DNA of 64,000 bases from Rhodopseudomonas palustris JSC-3b (GCA_000504425.1 KI632513.1:3490533-3554532), one strand, 5' to 3'. Counted from the first letter of the stretch, positions 26,674 to 36,261 are shown. Made by a program: numbers and translations. The notes: a model not told the origin generated them from the sequence alone.

Positions 26674-28071
26674 ATGGTCGAGGGTAAGCCCGACAACAAG
26701 GATCACCTGAAGGAACACCCAGAAGCGATCGGCGAGGAGCCCGCAGGCTCGACGCCGCCCGCCCGGGAAGCCCAGTACATCGAGGAGACCGAGCAGGTCG
26801 GCCGCGATGTCGATCAGGCTGCTGATCAGGTTGATGGCGATCAGGCCAATGCAGCGGCTGCTGCGGCGGCCGACGCCGAGGCCGCGCCTTCCGAGCCGGA
26901 GCAAGCGGCGCCCGCTGTGGCCGACAAGGCCGCTGCCGAAAAGGCTGCGGAACCAGCGGCACCGCGCGGCTCATCACCGATCCTGCCCCTGCTGTCCGGC
27001 GCCGTCGGTGCCGCGCTGGTACTGGGCGGCGCCTGGTTTGCGGTCGGTCAGAACCTGCCGCTGACGCCGCAAAGCGGCGATAGCGCCGCGCTGGAAACGC
27101 TGACGGCGCGTATCGCCAGCGTCGAAGCCAAAGCCAATGCCGCGGCCTCGGCGCCCGCGGTCGCAAGCGCGGCCGCGCCGGCTGCGTCCGAGCCCGATCC
27201 GGCGCTGATCAAGCGCATCGATAATTTGGAAAAGTCGGTGACGGCGCTGCATGACGAGCTCGCCGCCACCAAGGACAAGGCCGTGCAGCTGTCGGCTGCG
27301 ATCGGCAATCTGAAGACGGCCGCTCCCAGCGATGCCGCGCCTGCCGAGCCGAGCACGGCCGAGGCCGCTGCGCCGGCGACGCCGAGCGTTCCGGCTGCCA
27401 CGGCTGCCGAACTCGCCGAACTTGGCGAGCGCTTGACCAAGCTGCAGGCCGCGGTGGCCGCCTTGCCGCCGCCGCCCGCGCCGGTTGATCTCGCCCCGGT
27501 CAATGAGCGGCTCAGCAAGCTGGAAGTCGCGGTCGATAAGCCGCCGCCGGTGCTCGACGACAGCGGGCTGCGCCGCGTGGTGGCCGCCGCGCTGTTGGAA
27601 AGCGCCGTGCAGCATGGCGAGGGCTATGCCGGTCTGCTCGGCACCGCCAAGTCGCTCACGCCCGATCCGGCCGCGTTGCAGCCGCTGGAACCGTTTGCCG
27701 CTAATGGCGTGCCGAGCGCCAAGGATCTGTGCCGCGAGCTGATCGCGCTGCTGCCGAAGCTGATCCCCGGTTACGATCCGCTCGACTCCACCGCGAGCAT
27801 TCTCGACCGGCTACAGGCCGGCGCCGACCGCCTGGTGCGGATTCAGCGTCCCGGTACGCCCGGCACCAAGGATCGCAGCGCGGTGCTGGCGCGCATGATC
27901 ACGGCCGCGCAGCGCAACGACCTCGCCGAGGCCAAGCGTGAGCTGAGTGCGTTGGAGCCGTCCGAACGGGCGCCCGCCCAAGAGTGGCTCAATCGCGCCA
28001 ATGCCCGCGACGCCGCGCTGTCTGCTTCCCGCCAGTTCGCCGCCGCCGCGATGGCTGCGCTCTCGAAATAA
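26674..28071 (+). CDS. Mitofilin-like (Mic60/COG4223) membrane protein
   Basis: A 465-residue protein. The N-terminal cytoplasmic part (about 1-105) is rich in Ala, Glu and Pro. One membrane segment (about 110-130, LLSGAVGAALVLGGAWFAV) is followed by a coiled-coil-prone periplasmic region with repeated SVEAK, DNLEKSVTAL and LGERLTKLQAAV stretches. A conserved C-terminal domain is near 300-465. Alphaproteobacterial Mic60 relatives sit next to hemD/HemY-domain genes and shape inner-membrane invaginations. In a phototroph this could concern intracytoplasmic membranes (inference). ATG 26674 is used; GTG 26671 is adjacent. Confidence 0.82.
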   Translation: MVEGKPDNKDHLKEHPEAIGEEPAGSTPPAREAQYIEETEQVGRDVDQAADQVDGDQANAAAAAAADAEAAPSEPEQAAPAVADKAAAEKAAEPAAPRGSSPILPLLSGAVGAALVLGGAWFAVGQNLPLTPQSGDSAALETLTARIASVEAKANAAASAPAVASAAAPAASEPDPALIKRIDNLEKSVTALHDELAATKDKAVQLSAAIGNLKTAAPSDAAPAEPSTAEAAAPATPSVPAATAAELAELGERLTKLQAAVAALPPPPAPVDLAPVNERLSKLEVAVDKPPPVLDDSGLRRVVAAALLESAVQHGEGYAGLLGTAKSLTPDPAALQPLEPFAANGVPSAKDLCRELIALLPKLIPGYDPLDSTASILDRLQAGADRLVRIQRPGTPGTKDRSAVLARMITAAQRNDLAEAKRELSALEPSERAPAQEWLNRANARDAALSASRQFAAAAMAALSK

Positions 28072-28087
28072 TCGCCATAGGATTCCG

Positions 28088-29797
28088 ATGCTTCGTATCA
28101 TCCTGTTTCTTGTCGTGATCGCCGTTGCGGCCACCGGCGCCGCATGGCTCGCTGAGCAGCCCGGCAATGTCGTGCTGTCCTGGAACGGCTGGCAGGCCGA
28201 AGCGTCGGTGGCCGTGTTTTCGATGGTGGTCGGCGGCGTCCTGATTGCGGCGCTGCTCACCTGGGCGATCCTGGCCGGGCTCTGGCGCTCGCCGGGCCGG
28301 CTGCGGCGCAGCCGCCGCGAGCGGCGCCGTGAACGCGCCCGCCGCGCCATCACCCAGGGTCTGCTGGCGGTTGGGCATGGCGATGCCGCGCAGGCGCGGT
28401 CGCAGGCCAATGCCGCGCGCCGCCATGCGCCGAACGATCCGCTGGCGCTGCTGCTGCAGGCGCAGGCGGCGCAGCTCGATGGCGATCGCGAGGGCGCCAA
28501 GCGCGCGTTCCTGGCGATGGCCAATCGCGACGACACCAAGTCGCTCGGCCTGCGCGGGCTGTTCATCGAAGCACAGCGTGCCGAAGACCCCTACGCCGCG
28601 CTGACCATTGCTGAAGAAGCGCTGCGGCTGTCGCCGGGCTCGCATTGGGCCGCGCACGCCGTGCTCGGTTTCCGCTGCGCGCGCAGCGACTGGTCGGGCG
28701 CGCTCGACATTCTCGAAAACAATCTGGCGTCCGGTCTGATCGACAAGAAGACCTATCGCCGGCAGCGCGGCGTGCTGCTGACCGCGCGCGCGATCGAATG
28801 CGCCGATTCCGATGTCAGCCTGTCGCGCGACAGCGCGCTGGAAGCGATCAAGCTGGCGCCGACGCTAGTGCCGGCCGCGGTGCTGGCCGCCAAATATATG
28901 AGCGAGGCGCATCAGCTGCGCCGCGCGCTCAAGATCATCGAGACCGCCTGGAGCGCGCAGCCCCATCCCGATCTCGCCGAGGCCTATGCCCATATCCGCT
29001 CCGGCGACAGCGCCAATGCCCGGCTGTCGCGCATCGAAACGCTGGCGGCCAAGGCGCCCGGCCATATCGAAAGCGCGCTGGCGATCGCCCGCGCCGCGAT
29101 CGACGCCTCTGAGTTCACCCGCGCCCGCAATGCGCTCGCGCCCTATGTCGATGCGCCGACCCAGCGCGTCGCCATGCTGATGGCCGAGATCGAACATTCC
29201 GATCGCAATGACAGCCGCGCAGCGCGCGCCTGGACCTTGCGCGCGGTGCGTGCGCTGCGCGATCCGGCCTGGACGGCGGATGGCTGCGTGTCCGATCGCT
29301 GGCGGCCGGTGTCCCCGGTCACCGGGCGGCTCGACGCCTTTGTCTGGACCACGCCGCTCGCCGAGCTGCCGTCCGACCGCGGCATGGTGCTGGAAAGCGA
29401 TCTGTTCGACGAGACCCTGATCGAGCCGCCGAGCGACGACGAGGCCGAAACCGTGGTCGCCGAGCCGGTCGCCGCCGAGCCGGAAAAGCCCAAGCCGGCC
29501 GCGCCCAAGGCCAAGGCGGCCAATGCCGCGGTCGAAGTCGTGATGGAACCGGCTGACACCCGCCCGGTGTCGACCCCGACCTCAACGGCCAGCGCGACCG
29601 CTTCCGCGACCCCGGCCGCCGCCAGCAGCGATAGCGCGCTGCCGCTGTTTCACCGCCGCCAGACCGCCGCGCCGGTGATCCCGATCGTGCGTGCCCCGGA
29701 TGATCCAGGGGTCGATGAGGACGGCAACGAGTTCGACAACAAATCGTCCTCGCAGGGCAGCAGCTGGCGCGGTTACCTGCCGCGTCGCGACGGCTAG
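28088..29797 (+). CDS. HemY N-terminal domain TPR membrane protein
   Basis: A 569-residue protein. Two N-terminal membrane helices (MLRIILFLVVIAVAATGAA and SVAVFSMVVGGVLIAALLTW) flank the HemY-specific NVVLSWNGWQAE. Several TPR-like helical repeats follow (GLFIEAQRAEDPYAALTIAEEAL onward), then an acidic, Ala/Pro-rich tail. The name HemY refers to a domain; this is not protoporphyrinogen oxidase. The family is linked to haem synthesis by gene position only. The ATG at 28088 follows the mitofilin-like gene by 16 nt. The long disordered tail (about 460-550) is low complexity. Confidence 0.85.
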   Translation: MLRIILFLVVIAVAATGAAWLAEQPGNVVLSWNGWQAEASVAVFSMVVGGVLIAALLTWAILAGLWRSPGRLRRSRRERRRERARRAITQGLLAVGHGDAAQARSQANAARRHAPNDPLALLLQAQAAQLDGDREGAKRAFLAMANRDDTKSLGLRGLFIEAQRAEDPYAALTIAEEALRLSPGSHWAAHAVLGFRCARSDWSGALDILENNLASGLIDKKTYRRQRGVLLTARAIECADSDVSLSRDSALEAIKLAPTLVPAAVLAAKYMSEAHQLRRALKIIETAWSAQPHPDLAEAYAHIRSGDSANARLSRIETLAAKAPGHIESALAIARAAIDASEFTRARNALAPYVDAPTQRVAMLMAEIEHSDRNDSRAARAWTLRAVRALRDPAWTADGCVSDRWRPVSPVTGRLDAFVWTTPLAELPSDRGMVLESDLFDETLIEPPSDDEAETVVAEPVAAEPEKPKPAAPKAKAANAAVEVVMEPADTRPVSTPTSTASATASATPAAASSDSALPLFHRRQTAAPVIPIVRAPDDPGVDEDGNEFDNKSSSQGSSWRGYLPRRDG

Positions 29798-29810
29798 GCC
29801 AAGCTGGGTG

Positions 29811-29880
29811 GGGCGCAAAGCCCCCCCACCCGACCGGCCTAAAGGCCGGCCACCCTCCCCACCGCTGCGCGGGGGGAGGG
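29811..29880. terminator. Hairpin cluster after the hemD operon
   Basis: Starting 14 nt past the HemY-domain gene are CCGGCC-TAAA-GGCCGG (29834-29849) and CCCTCCCC/GGGGAGGG (29853-29880). A GGGGCGCAAAGCCCC hairpin just precedes them. No U-tract follows, so termination may be inefficient or Rho-aided. The second hairpin belongs to the dispersed CCCTCCCC family. Confidence 0.5.
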
Positions 29881-29928
29881 AGAGTGCACGGGTTCCGGGC
29901 CAGACTGAGCCCCCGTTCCACCGATGAC

Positions 29929-30040
29929 CGTCATGCCCGCGCTTGTCGCGGGTATCCACGTCTTGAAAACGCTGCAAGATCAAAGGCGTGGGTGGCCGGG
30001 ACGAGCCCGGCCAAGACGTGCGGAGTGGTTGGTATTAATC
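29929..30040. repeat. Family A palindromic repeat
   Basis: One unit with both hairpins (ATGCCCGCGCTTGTCGCGGGTAT and GGCCGGGACGAGCCCGGCC), a GCAAGATCAAAG linker, and the terminal GGTATTAATCG. Together with the preceding hairpins it accounts for most of the 412-bp gap between 29797 and 30210. The last 170 bp before the next gene contain no evident feature beyond the presumed promoter. Confidence 0.8.
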
Positions 30041-30209
30041 GCCGAGCCGGCGTGCGGGCCGGCGTTTGACAGCACTTAACCAACAATTGCGTTGCGGGTC
30101 GGCCACAAGCTGAACCGTTAACATCGTGTGCTACGGTCCGCGCCCGCATCACGGACGCATCGCCAGACCCCGCGCCAAAGCCTGGGCCGGCGCAGCAGGT
30201 AGCACATTG

Positions 30210-31289
30210 ATGATCGAGATCAGCCAGCAGGAATCGTTCGATTTCCTCAGTGAGGACTATGCCGAACTGTTCGCGCGTTCCGACGCGACCGCGTTTCAGC
30301 ATCCGATCTGGCTCGACCGGCTGCATAAGGTGCTGGTGCCGGCGCGCGGCGCCGAAGCGGTGACGCTGCTCGGCCGTTATTGCGGCCGGCTGGTGTTTGC
30401 CATGCCGCTGATCCGGCGCCGGTTTGGGCCGTTGTCACTCTATGACGCCGCCGATCTTGGCGTGTCCGACTACAACGCCCCGGTGATCGACCGCACGCTG
30501 CTCGCTGCGCTGGAGCGCGACGAGGCGCTGCGTAACCAGTTGCGCCATGCGCTGCCGCGCTGGGCGCTGACCCGGCTTCGCAAGGTGCGGCCGGAGCAGA
30601 TCGCGCTGGTGAACAGCCTTGGCGCCAGCCGCGCCACCTTCATGGAACTGAACGCCCATGAGGTCGCGCTGTCGGCGCCGTTTGGCGAATGGCGCAGCCG
30701 CGCGCTCGATCCGGCATTCAGCCATTTCCTGGACAAGAAGCGCCGGCTGCTCGCCAAGAAGGGCGAGATCACGCTGACGGCGCTGCAGGACCCGGCCGAG
30801 ATGGAAGCGGCGCTCGCCACCATGGTCGAGTTCCGCGCCAAGCGCTGGCCCAATGACGCGCTCAAGGAGCCGGCCAATTTCGCGTTCTATCTCGACGTGG
30901 CGCGCGCCGGGCAGGCCTGCGGTTTCTCCTGCATGTACCGCATGGATGCGATCGGCGCGCCGGGCGCGGTGATGTTCGGGCTGCGCCATCGCGGCCGGTT
31001 CTTGTTCGTGCTGCTCGCCTTCGATTTTGAGCGGCTGCGCAACTACTCGATTGGCCTGCTGTTCATCGAAAGCGTGATCGAACAGTGCATCGCCCGCGGC
31101 GACACGGTGTTCGATCTCACGGTTGGCGACGAAGCCTATAAGGACAAATTCGCGACCCATGCCGTGCCGATGCAGGCGTGCTGGGCCGGCCCGACGCCGA
31201 TGCCGGCGTTGTGCGATCTGGCGTTCGCGAGGTTCCTCAAGCTGCGCGCGCGGCTGCAGCCGCCGCAGCGTCCGGTGACCGCGTCCTGA
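30210..31289 (+). CDS. GNAT/FemAB-type acyltransferase (CelD/BioF2-like)
   Basis: A 359-residue protein of the double-GNAT type. It opens DFLSEDYAELFARSDATAFQHP, then WLDRLHKVLVPARGAEAVTLLGRY, and a later FSCMYRMDAIGAPGAVMFGLRHRGRFLFVLLAFD and RNYSIGLLFIESVIEQCIARGDTVFDLT. Such proteins transfer acyl or aminoacyl groups in cell-surface polysaccharide or peptidoglycan pathways. No membrane anchor is seen. The next gene encodes a polytopic membrane protein, which fits a small polysaccharide unit (inference). ATG 30210 gives the natural N-terminus MIEISQQESF. Confidence 0.72.
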   Translation: MIEISQQESFDFLSEDYAELFARSDATAFQHPIWLDRLHKVLVPARGAEAVTLLGRYCGRLVFAMPLIRRRFGPLSLYDAADLGVSDYNAPVIDRTLLAALERDEALRNQLRHALPRWALTRLRKVRPEQIALVNSLGASRATFMELNAHEVALSAPFGEWRSRALDPAFSHFLDKKRRLLAKKGEITLTALQDPAEMEAALATMVEFRAKRWPNDALKEPANFAFYLDVARAGQACGFSCMYRMDAIGAPGAVMFGLRHRGRFLFVLLAFDFERLRNYSIGLLFIESVIEQCIARGDTVFDLTVGDEAYKDKFATHAVPMQACWAGPTPMPALCDLAFARFLKLRARLQPPQRPVTAS

Positions 31290-31450
31290 ACGAGCGCGAC
31301 CAGCCTACGGCTGATCCGATGGTTAACGGTTTCTTGCGACTTGTGCGCTAGCTGGTGCAGGCGCGGCATTGGCTATTTCGGCCGTCGCAATACGCCTCAA
31401 ACCAGATCGCGGCCAAGCCGCCGATCACCGATCATCCCGGGCGCAGCACC

Positions 31451-33109
31451 ATGTCTGTCGAAGCGATGGCACAGCCAACAGCGACTGCGGTAGCTGCGCC
31501 GCTGCCCGCTGCTGCGCCGTTCGGCTCGATCGTTTTGCCGCTTCTGATCGCGCTGGCGCTCGCCATGTTCGGGCCGGTACTCAATGTCGTCAGCCCGCTG
31601 CTCGGCCTTGCGGTGCAGACCTTGCTGGCTCTGGCGATCGCGATCGCGCTGCCGAGCTATGGGCCGGTGGTCGCGATCGTGGTGCTGCTGTTTCAGAACG
31701 TGTTCGTCTCGATCTGCTCGCCGCTATACGCCAGCGATCCCTCGCAGCTCGAATTTATCAAAGGCTACAATTTCCTGAGCTGCGTGCTGCTCTGGCTGGT
31801 CAATTTCGTGAGCTATCTGCCGCGCCGCCGCCAATGTCACCCGCTGCTGCGGCGCTGGATGCTGGCCAGCACCGTGGTGCTGGTGGCGATCGGCTTCTAT
31901 CTGATGATCGGCGTGTTGCAGGACCCGAAGGCCGCCGCGATCTATCTGCGCAACATCGTGCTGCCGTTCCTGCTGTTCCAGCTCGCGCTGTTGACCGCGA
32001 GCCGTTACCGGCTGCGCGTCACGCCGTTGCTGGTGACCATTGCGGTGGTGTTCATCGGCTGCGGCTTCTTTGAATTTGCGTTCCGCGAGACCTGGCTCGC
32101 GCTCACCAATGGCCGCACCTATTGGTATCTCGACGGTCTCAAGGCGATGGACGCCGGGGTCTGGGAAAAGCAGATGCGCGCCACCGGCTCGGTGATGGTC
32201 GATCTGCTCGACCGTTTCCGGGTGTCGTTCTTCAACACCCCGCTGCTGGAGCCGCTCGGCCTGACCACCGTGCTGCGTCTGTTCGGCCCCAATATCAGCG
32301 CGGTCAGCTTTGCCTATGGCGTCGGCTTCTTTGTGCTGTTTCTGACCGCGACCGGCCGCTATCTGCTGGCGCTGGCCGGTTTTGCGCTGCTGATCCTGTG
32401 CAGCGTCAAGGGCGCGCTGCTGATGGTGCTGTTCGTGCTGGTGGCGCAGGCCGCGACCCGGCTGATCGGCCCGGTGCTGACGCTGGCGCTGTTGCTGATG
32501 ATGCTGGTGGTCTATGCCGCGGTGGTGATCGTCAGCGGCCTGAAGATGGGCGACTATCATGTGATCGGCCTGATGGGCGGCGTGAACGGCTTTTTGCAGC
32601 AGCCGTTCGGTCGCGGTCTTGGCGTCGGCGGCAATCTTGGCGGCGACTTCAATTCGATCGACTGGGAAGCGGCCCAGCATCTTGGCGCGGTGCAGGGCGC
32701 GTTTGAGAGCGCGGTCGGCGTGCTGCTCTATCAGATGGGCGCGGCCGCGCTGCTGCCGCTCGGCTTCTGCCTGGCGCTGGCGCTGGCGATCTGGAAGCTC
32801 TACGCCCGGTCGGGCCTGCGCGCTCAGGGCATGGCGGCGTTCGGTATCCTGATCATATTGGTCAACGGCCTGTTCCAGGAGGAGGCGCTGTTTTCGCCGC
32901 CGGCGCTCGGGCTGATGCTGTGCATGGCGGGCCTGGTGCTGGGCCATGCCATCCGCGATGCCACCTGCGATCTGGGCGCTGCCGCCACCGGGCCACAAAT
33001 CGCCGCCGCCGGGCGCGATCAGCACTTTGACGACAGCAACCTTTCCCGCTATGAAGCGGCCGTTCAAATGCGCTCTGCCGTGGCGGAACCGCCCGGCAGG
33101 CCGCTGTAA
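31451..33109 (+). CDS. Polytopic membrane protein, polysaccharide-polymerase-like
   Basis: A 552-residue protein with about ten to twelve hydrophobic segments. They include FGSIVLPLLIALALAMFGP, FLLFQLALLTASRYRL, LLVTIAVVFIGCGFFEFAF and TLALLLMMLVVYAAVVIVSG. A large polar loop (about 230-290) and a periplasmic-looking stretch (GLMGGVNGFLQQPFGRGLGVGGNLGGDF) resemble the layout of O-antigen ligases or polymerases. I cannot identify a family from motifs alone. It follows the acyltransferase gene by 161 nt on the same strand and is followed by a tRNA. The C-terminal 45 residues are polar. Confidence 0.6.
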   Translation: MSVEAMAQPTATAVAAPLPAAAPFGSIVLPLLIALALAMFGPVLNVVSPLLGLAVQTLLALAIAIALPSYGPVVAIVVLLFQNVFVSICSPLYASDPSQLEFIKGYNFLSCVLLWLVNFVSYLPRRRQCHPLLRRWMLASTVVLVAIGFYLMIGVLQDPKAAAIYLRNIVLPFLLFQLALLTASRYRLRVTPLLVTIAVVFIGCGFFEFAFRETWLALTNGRTYWYLDGLKAMDAGVWEKQMRATGSVMVDLLDRFRVSFFNTPLLEPLGLTTVLRLFGPNISAVSFAYGVGFFVLFLTATGRYLLALAGFALLILCSVKGALLMVLFVLVAQAATRLIGPVLTLALLLMMLVVYAAVVIVSGLKMGDYHVIGLMGGVNGFLQQPFGRGLGVGGNLGGDFNSIDWEAAQHLGAVQGAFESAVGVLLYQMGAAALLPLGFCLALALAIWKLYARSGLRAQGMAAFGILIILVNGLFQEEALFSPPALGLMLCMAGLVLGHAIRDATCDLGAAATGPQIAAAGRDQHFDDSNLSRYEAAVQMRSAVAEPPGRPL

Positions 33110-33138
33110 TCTTAGCAATCGGGCTCGCTGCTTGATTC

Positions 33139-33214
33139 GCCGCAATAGCTCAGCCGGTAGAGCACATCATTCGTAATGATGGGGTCGGGGGTTCGAATCC
33201 CTCTTGCGGCACCA
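33139..33214 (+). tRNA. tRNA-Thr (anticodon CGT)
   Basis: Folds as a standard cloverleaf: acceptor GCCGCAA pairs with TTGCGGC, D-arm GCTCAGCCGGTAGAGC, anticodon stem CATCA/TGATG around loop TTCGTAA, T-arm GGGGGTTCGAATCCCTC. The anticodon CGT reads ACG. The discriminator A is followed by an encoded CCA (33212-33214). Confidence 0.96.
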
Positions 33215-33302
33215 TTTCCTGGCTTCTCCGTTGGTTGGTCCACGGACGCCTGCCGCTCGCGAGCCAGCGGCACAACCCCTTATCCGACACGAGGTTGATG
33301 CG

Positions 33303-33524
33303 ATGCTGCGAACCCTTCTGCTCACGCCGGCGCTGCTGCTGGCGGCCACCACCGCCTTTGCGCAGCACTCCGCGCGTACCGACCCCGGCTGCGGCCGCGA
33401 TGCCTCGCGGTTCTGCCGTGCGGTGCTCGACCAGGGTGACATGGCGGTGCTGGCCTGCCTGCAACAGAACCGCGCCAAGCTCAGCAAGACCTGCGCGAAG
33501 GTGCTGACCGACAACGGCCGCTGA
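33303..33524 (+). CDS. Small secreted cysteine-rich-repeat protein
   Basis: A 73-residue protein with a signal peptide (MLRTLLLTPALLLAATTAFA) and one short module: CGRDASRFCRAVLDQGDMAVLACLQQNRAKLSKTC. The spacing of four cysteines and the CLQQNRAKLS segment match the Cys-rich repeat found many times in GLG1 of animals and singly in small rhizobial proteins. Its function in bacteria is unknown; it is probably periplasmic with two disulfides. It stands 88 nt after tRNA-Thr. Confidence 0.75.
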   Translation: MLRTLLLTPALLLAATTAFAQHSARTDPGCGRDASRFCRAVLDQGDMAVLACLQQNRAKLSKTCAKVLTDNGR

Positions 33525-33703
33525 ACGCCTGGCGGACGCGCGCCGCGCGGCTGGCGGGAACCGGGTTTTTCCGACAACGTTGTCGCCGGAGCGGCTGCGA
33601 CGACGCTGCTGTTGTTCGCCCCGACCCGCCTGCTTAAGTGTTTCCTCGGATGCTCGGACCTGGCGGCACGCCCGGCCTTGAGCGCAACGCCGGAGAAGTC
33701 GCG

Positions 33704-34207
33704 ATGCTCAGCCGATTGCGCCAGTTCATTGAAGACGTGATTGCTCCCGCTTCGCCGCGGCCTGAATTGTCGTTCGACGACAATGGCTACCGGCTGGCTG
33801 CGGCCGCGCTGCTGATTCACGTGATCTCGCTCGACGGCGAACCGTCGGCGGTGGAGCGCCGCAAGCTGCAGCTGTTGCTGGAAGACCGTTTCAATCTCGA
33901 TGCCGAGGCTGCCAGCAAGCTGATGGCGCTCGCGGCCCGCGCCGAAAGCGATGCGGTTGACCTCTATCAGTTCACCAGCGTGCTGATGCGCACCGTCAAT
34001 GAAGAAGGCCGGCTGCGCATCATCGAGATGATGTGGGAAGTGGTCTATGCCGACGGCAATGTCACCGAGTTCGAGGAGAACGTGGTGTGGCGCGCCGCCG
34101 ATCTGCTCGCGGTATCGGCACGCGACCGCATCAATTTGAAGCGGCGTGCGGCGTTTGATCTGCAGCGCGGTACTCTACGCGAACCGATCGACGACGCGAC
34201 CGGCTGA
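33704..34207 (+). CDS. TerB-family (DjlA-like) helical protein
   Basis: A 167-residue all-helical protein of the TerB family: LAAAALLIHVISLDGEPSAVERRKLQLLLEDRF and MMWEVVYADGNVTEFEENVVWRAADLLAV. The two conserved acidic loops (SLDGEPS and YADGNVTEFE) are the expected metal-binding places. The role is unknown in this short, stand-alone form; tellurite resistance should not be assumed. ATG at 33704 is chosen for the CGGAGAAG element upstream. Confidence 0.83.
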   Translation: MLSRLRQFIEDVIAPASPRPELSFDDNGYRLAAAALLIHVISLDGEPSAVERRKLQLLLEDRFNLDAEAASKLMALAARAESDAVDLYQFTSVLMRTVNEEGRLRIIEMMWEVVYADGNVTEFEENVVWRAADLLAVSARDRINLKRRAAFDLQRGTLREPIDDATG

Positions 34208-34340
34208 TGGCGGCCCTGCGGGGCTGCCTTGATGTCGCGCGGTACGGGAAAACGGGCGCGTTGCACGGCTCTTGCATTGCACCTTCGGCCTGTGGTGATC
34301 TGCGCATCACCAATCGTCGCCATCGCAAAGAGTACCAGCA

Positions 34341-35120
34341 GTGACTGAACGTGTGACGTTGATAACCGGCGCTTCCGCTGGAATCGGGACTGAGCTGGCG
34401 CGGGTATTTGCTGCAAATCGCCATCGTGTTGCGCTGGTCGCCCGGCGCGAGGAACGCCTCACCAAACTGGCCGAGGAGATCACCGCCGCCGGCGGCGCCG
34501 CGCCGCTGGTGATCGCCTGCGATCTGCAGCAGCCCAAAGCCGCTGACACGGTGGTGACGGCACTGGCCGAGGCCAATGTCGAAGTCGAATATCTGGTCAA
34601 CAATGCCGGCTACGGCCTGTTTGGCCGGGCGATCGAACTTGACCGCGAGGGCCAGCTCGGCATCGTCGATCTCAACAACCGCATGCTGACCGATCTGACG
34701 CTGCGCTTCGCCGATAGCGTCGTCAAACATCAGGGTGGCATTCTGAACGTGGCGTCGATTGCCGGCTTCCTGCCAGGGCCGGGCATGGCGGTGTACTATG
34801 CCTCCAAGGCGTTCGTGCTGTCGTTTACCGAGGCCATGCATGCCGAACTGGCCGGCAAGGGTGTGCGGGTCACCGCGCTCTGTCCCGGGCCGGTGCTGAC
34901 CGAATTCCAGGATCGCGCCGGCTTTGAGCCGGGCTTCGATTCGGCGATTCTCAATGTCTCGGCCGCGGAAGTGGCGCGCCAGGGCTATGAGGGGCTGATG
35001 GCCAATAGGCGCACCGTGCTGCCTGGCATCGGCATCAAGATCGTGCCGGTGCTGCTGCGCATGTTCCCGCGCTGGTTCATCCTGAGCGGCGTCACCAAGT
35101 TTCAGCTCCGGCGGCGCTGA
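34341..35120 (+). CDS. Short-chain dehydrogenase/reductase
   Basis: A 259-residue classical SDR. The NADP-binding loop is GASAGIGTELARVFA with VALVARREERL after beta 2, followed by LVNNAGYGLFG, NVASIAGFLPGPGMAVYYASKAFV (catalytic Ser, Tyr and Lys) and CPGPVLTEFQDRAG. The C-terminus ends in VLLRMFPRWFILSG, slightly hydrophobic, as in some membrane-associated reductases. The substrate is unknown. The start codon is GTG at 34341. Monocistronic. Confidence 0.85.
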   Translation: MTERVTLITGASAGIGTELARVFAANRHRVALVARREERLTKLAEEITAAGGAAPLVIACDLQQPKAADTVVTALAEANVEVEYLVNNAGYGLFGRAIELDREGQLGIVDLNNRMLTDLTLRFADSVVKHQGGILNVASIAGFLPGPGMAVYYASKAFVLSFTEAMHAELAGKGVRVTALCPGPVLTEFQDRAGFEPGFDSAILNVSAAEVARQGYEGLMANRRTVLPGIGIKIVPVLLRMFPRWFILSGVTKFQLRRR

Positions 35121-35338
35121 GCGCGGCCACGAGCGAATCGAGCGACGCCCATTGAACGGCGGTACGGGCGGCCGTTGCAGGACGGGACGTGCTGCGGAAG
35201 TCGCGCGGAGGAAGCGCGTGCCAAGGCGGATTTAAAGAAGCGGCTGTGACGAAGCGGGGCGCGGTATTGATGTGTTGTCTGCGTTCGGGTGGGATGAATG
35301 CGCGATGGCTGACACCAGAACTGCCGCTTGCGGGAGTT

Positions 35339-35414
<76 letters not shown>

Positions 35415-35616
35415 TTAACGGCCGCGTCGGTGGGGCGAAGCGGCCTGCAGATGGCGCCATTTACAGTGCCCTCCCGCGCCAAGTCAAGGACGCATGACAT
35501 GAGATTTTGCGGATTCACTTTAACCCGGTGGTTCCCTTGTTTGCCCTGGAGCGAACCGATATCTACGAGACAGCCAAGAATCCCGCGCCAAACCCCTCCG
35601 CGAGTTATTCCCCGCC

Positions 35617-35907
35617 ATGCAATCCATTCTCGATATTATTGAAACGATCCTCAACCTTTACATCTGGCTGTTGATCGCATCGGCGATCCTGTCCTGGCTG
35701 ATCGCGTTCAACGTCGTGAACACGCGCAATCAGTTCGTGGCCACGGTGTCGGAGTTTCTGTATCGCATCACGGAGCCGGTGCTGGCGCCGATCCGCCGCA
35801 TGCTGCCCAATCTCGGCGGCCTCGACATTTCGCCGATCGTGGTGATCCTGGGCATCATGTTCATCGAGAGCGTGATCGCGCGCTACATCCGGCCGAACGT
35901 TTTCTGA
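35617..35907 (+). CDS. YggT-family membrane protein
   Basis: A 96-residue inner-membrane protein with two hydrophobic helices ([20 protein letters not shown] and [20 protein letters not shown]) around the family motif [25 protein letters not shown]. YggT proteins are linked to cell division or osmotic tolerance in some bacteria, but the mechanism is unknown. Gene order YggT-DUF167-folD is common in this bacterial order, and the spacings here (21 and 9 nt) suggest an operon. Confidence 0.92.
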   Translation: MQSILDIIETILNLYIWLLIASAILSWLIAFNVVNTRNQFVATVSEFLYRITEPVLAPIRRMLPNLGGLDISPIVVILGIMFIESVIARYIRPNVF

Positions 35908-35928
35908 TCGATCGGCGCTGAGCGAATC

Positions 35929-36252
35929 ATGGAAGCTTGGCGCTACTCGCCGCAGGGGATCAGCGTGGCGTTGCGGGTGACGCCGCGCGGCGGGCGCGAC
36001 GACATTGATGGGCTGGAAACGCTGGCCAATGGCCGCACCGTGGTCAAAGTCCGGGTGCGGGCGATCGCCGAGGGCGGCGAGGCTAATCGCGCGGTGACCG
36101 AGCTGCTGGCGAAGGCGCTGGGCGTGCCAAAGCGCGCGGTGCGGCTGCTGTCAGGCGCCACCTCACGGCTGAAACAGGTTGCCGTCGATGGCAATCCCGA
36201 ACAATTGGGCGCGGCGCTGCGCAAGCTGACCGCCACCCCGAGCACTGATTAA
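35929..36252 (+). CDS. DUF167 (YggU) family protein
   Basis: A 107-residue protein with the DUF167 pattern: ISVALRVTPRGGRDDIDGLE, KVRVRAIAEGGEANRAVTELLAKALGVPKRAVRLLSGATSRLKQV. The fold is known from structures of the family, but no function is established. It is soluble. It lies between YggT and folD genes in one likely operon. Confidence 0.92.
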   Translation: MEAWRYSPQGISVALRVTPRGGRDDIDGLETLANGRTVVKVRVRAIAEGGEANRAVTELLAKALGVPKRAVRLLSGATSRLKQVAVDGNPEQLGAALRKLTATPSTD

Positions 36253-36261
36253 GAGGACGAG

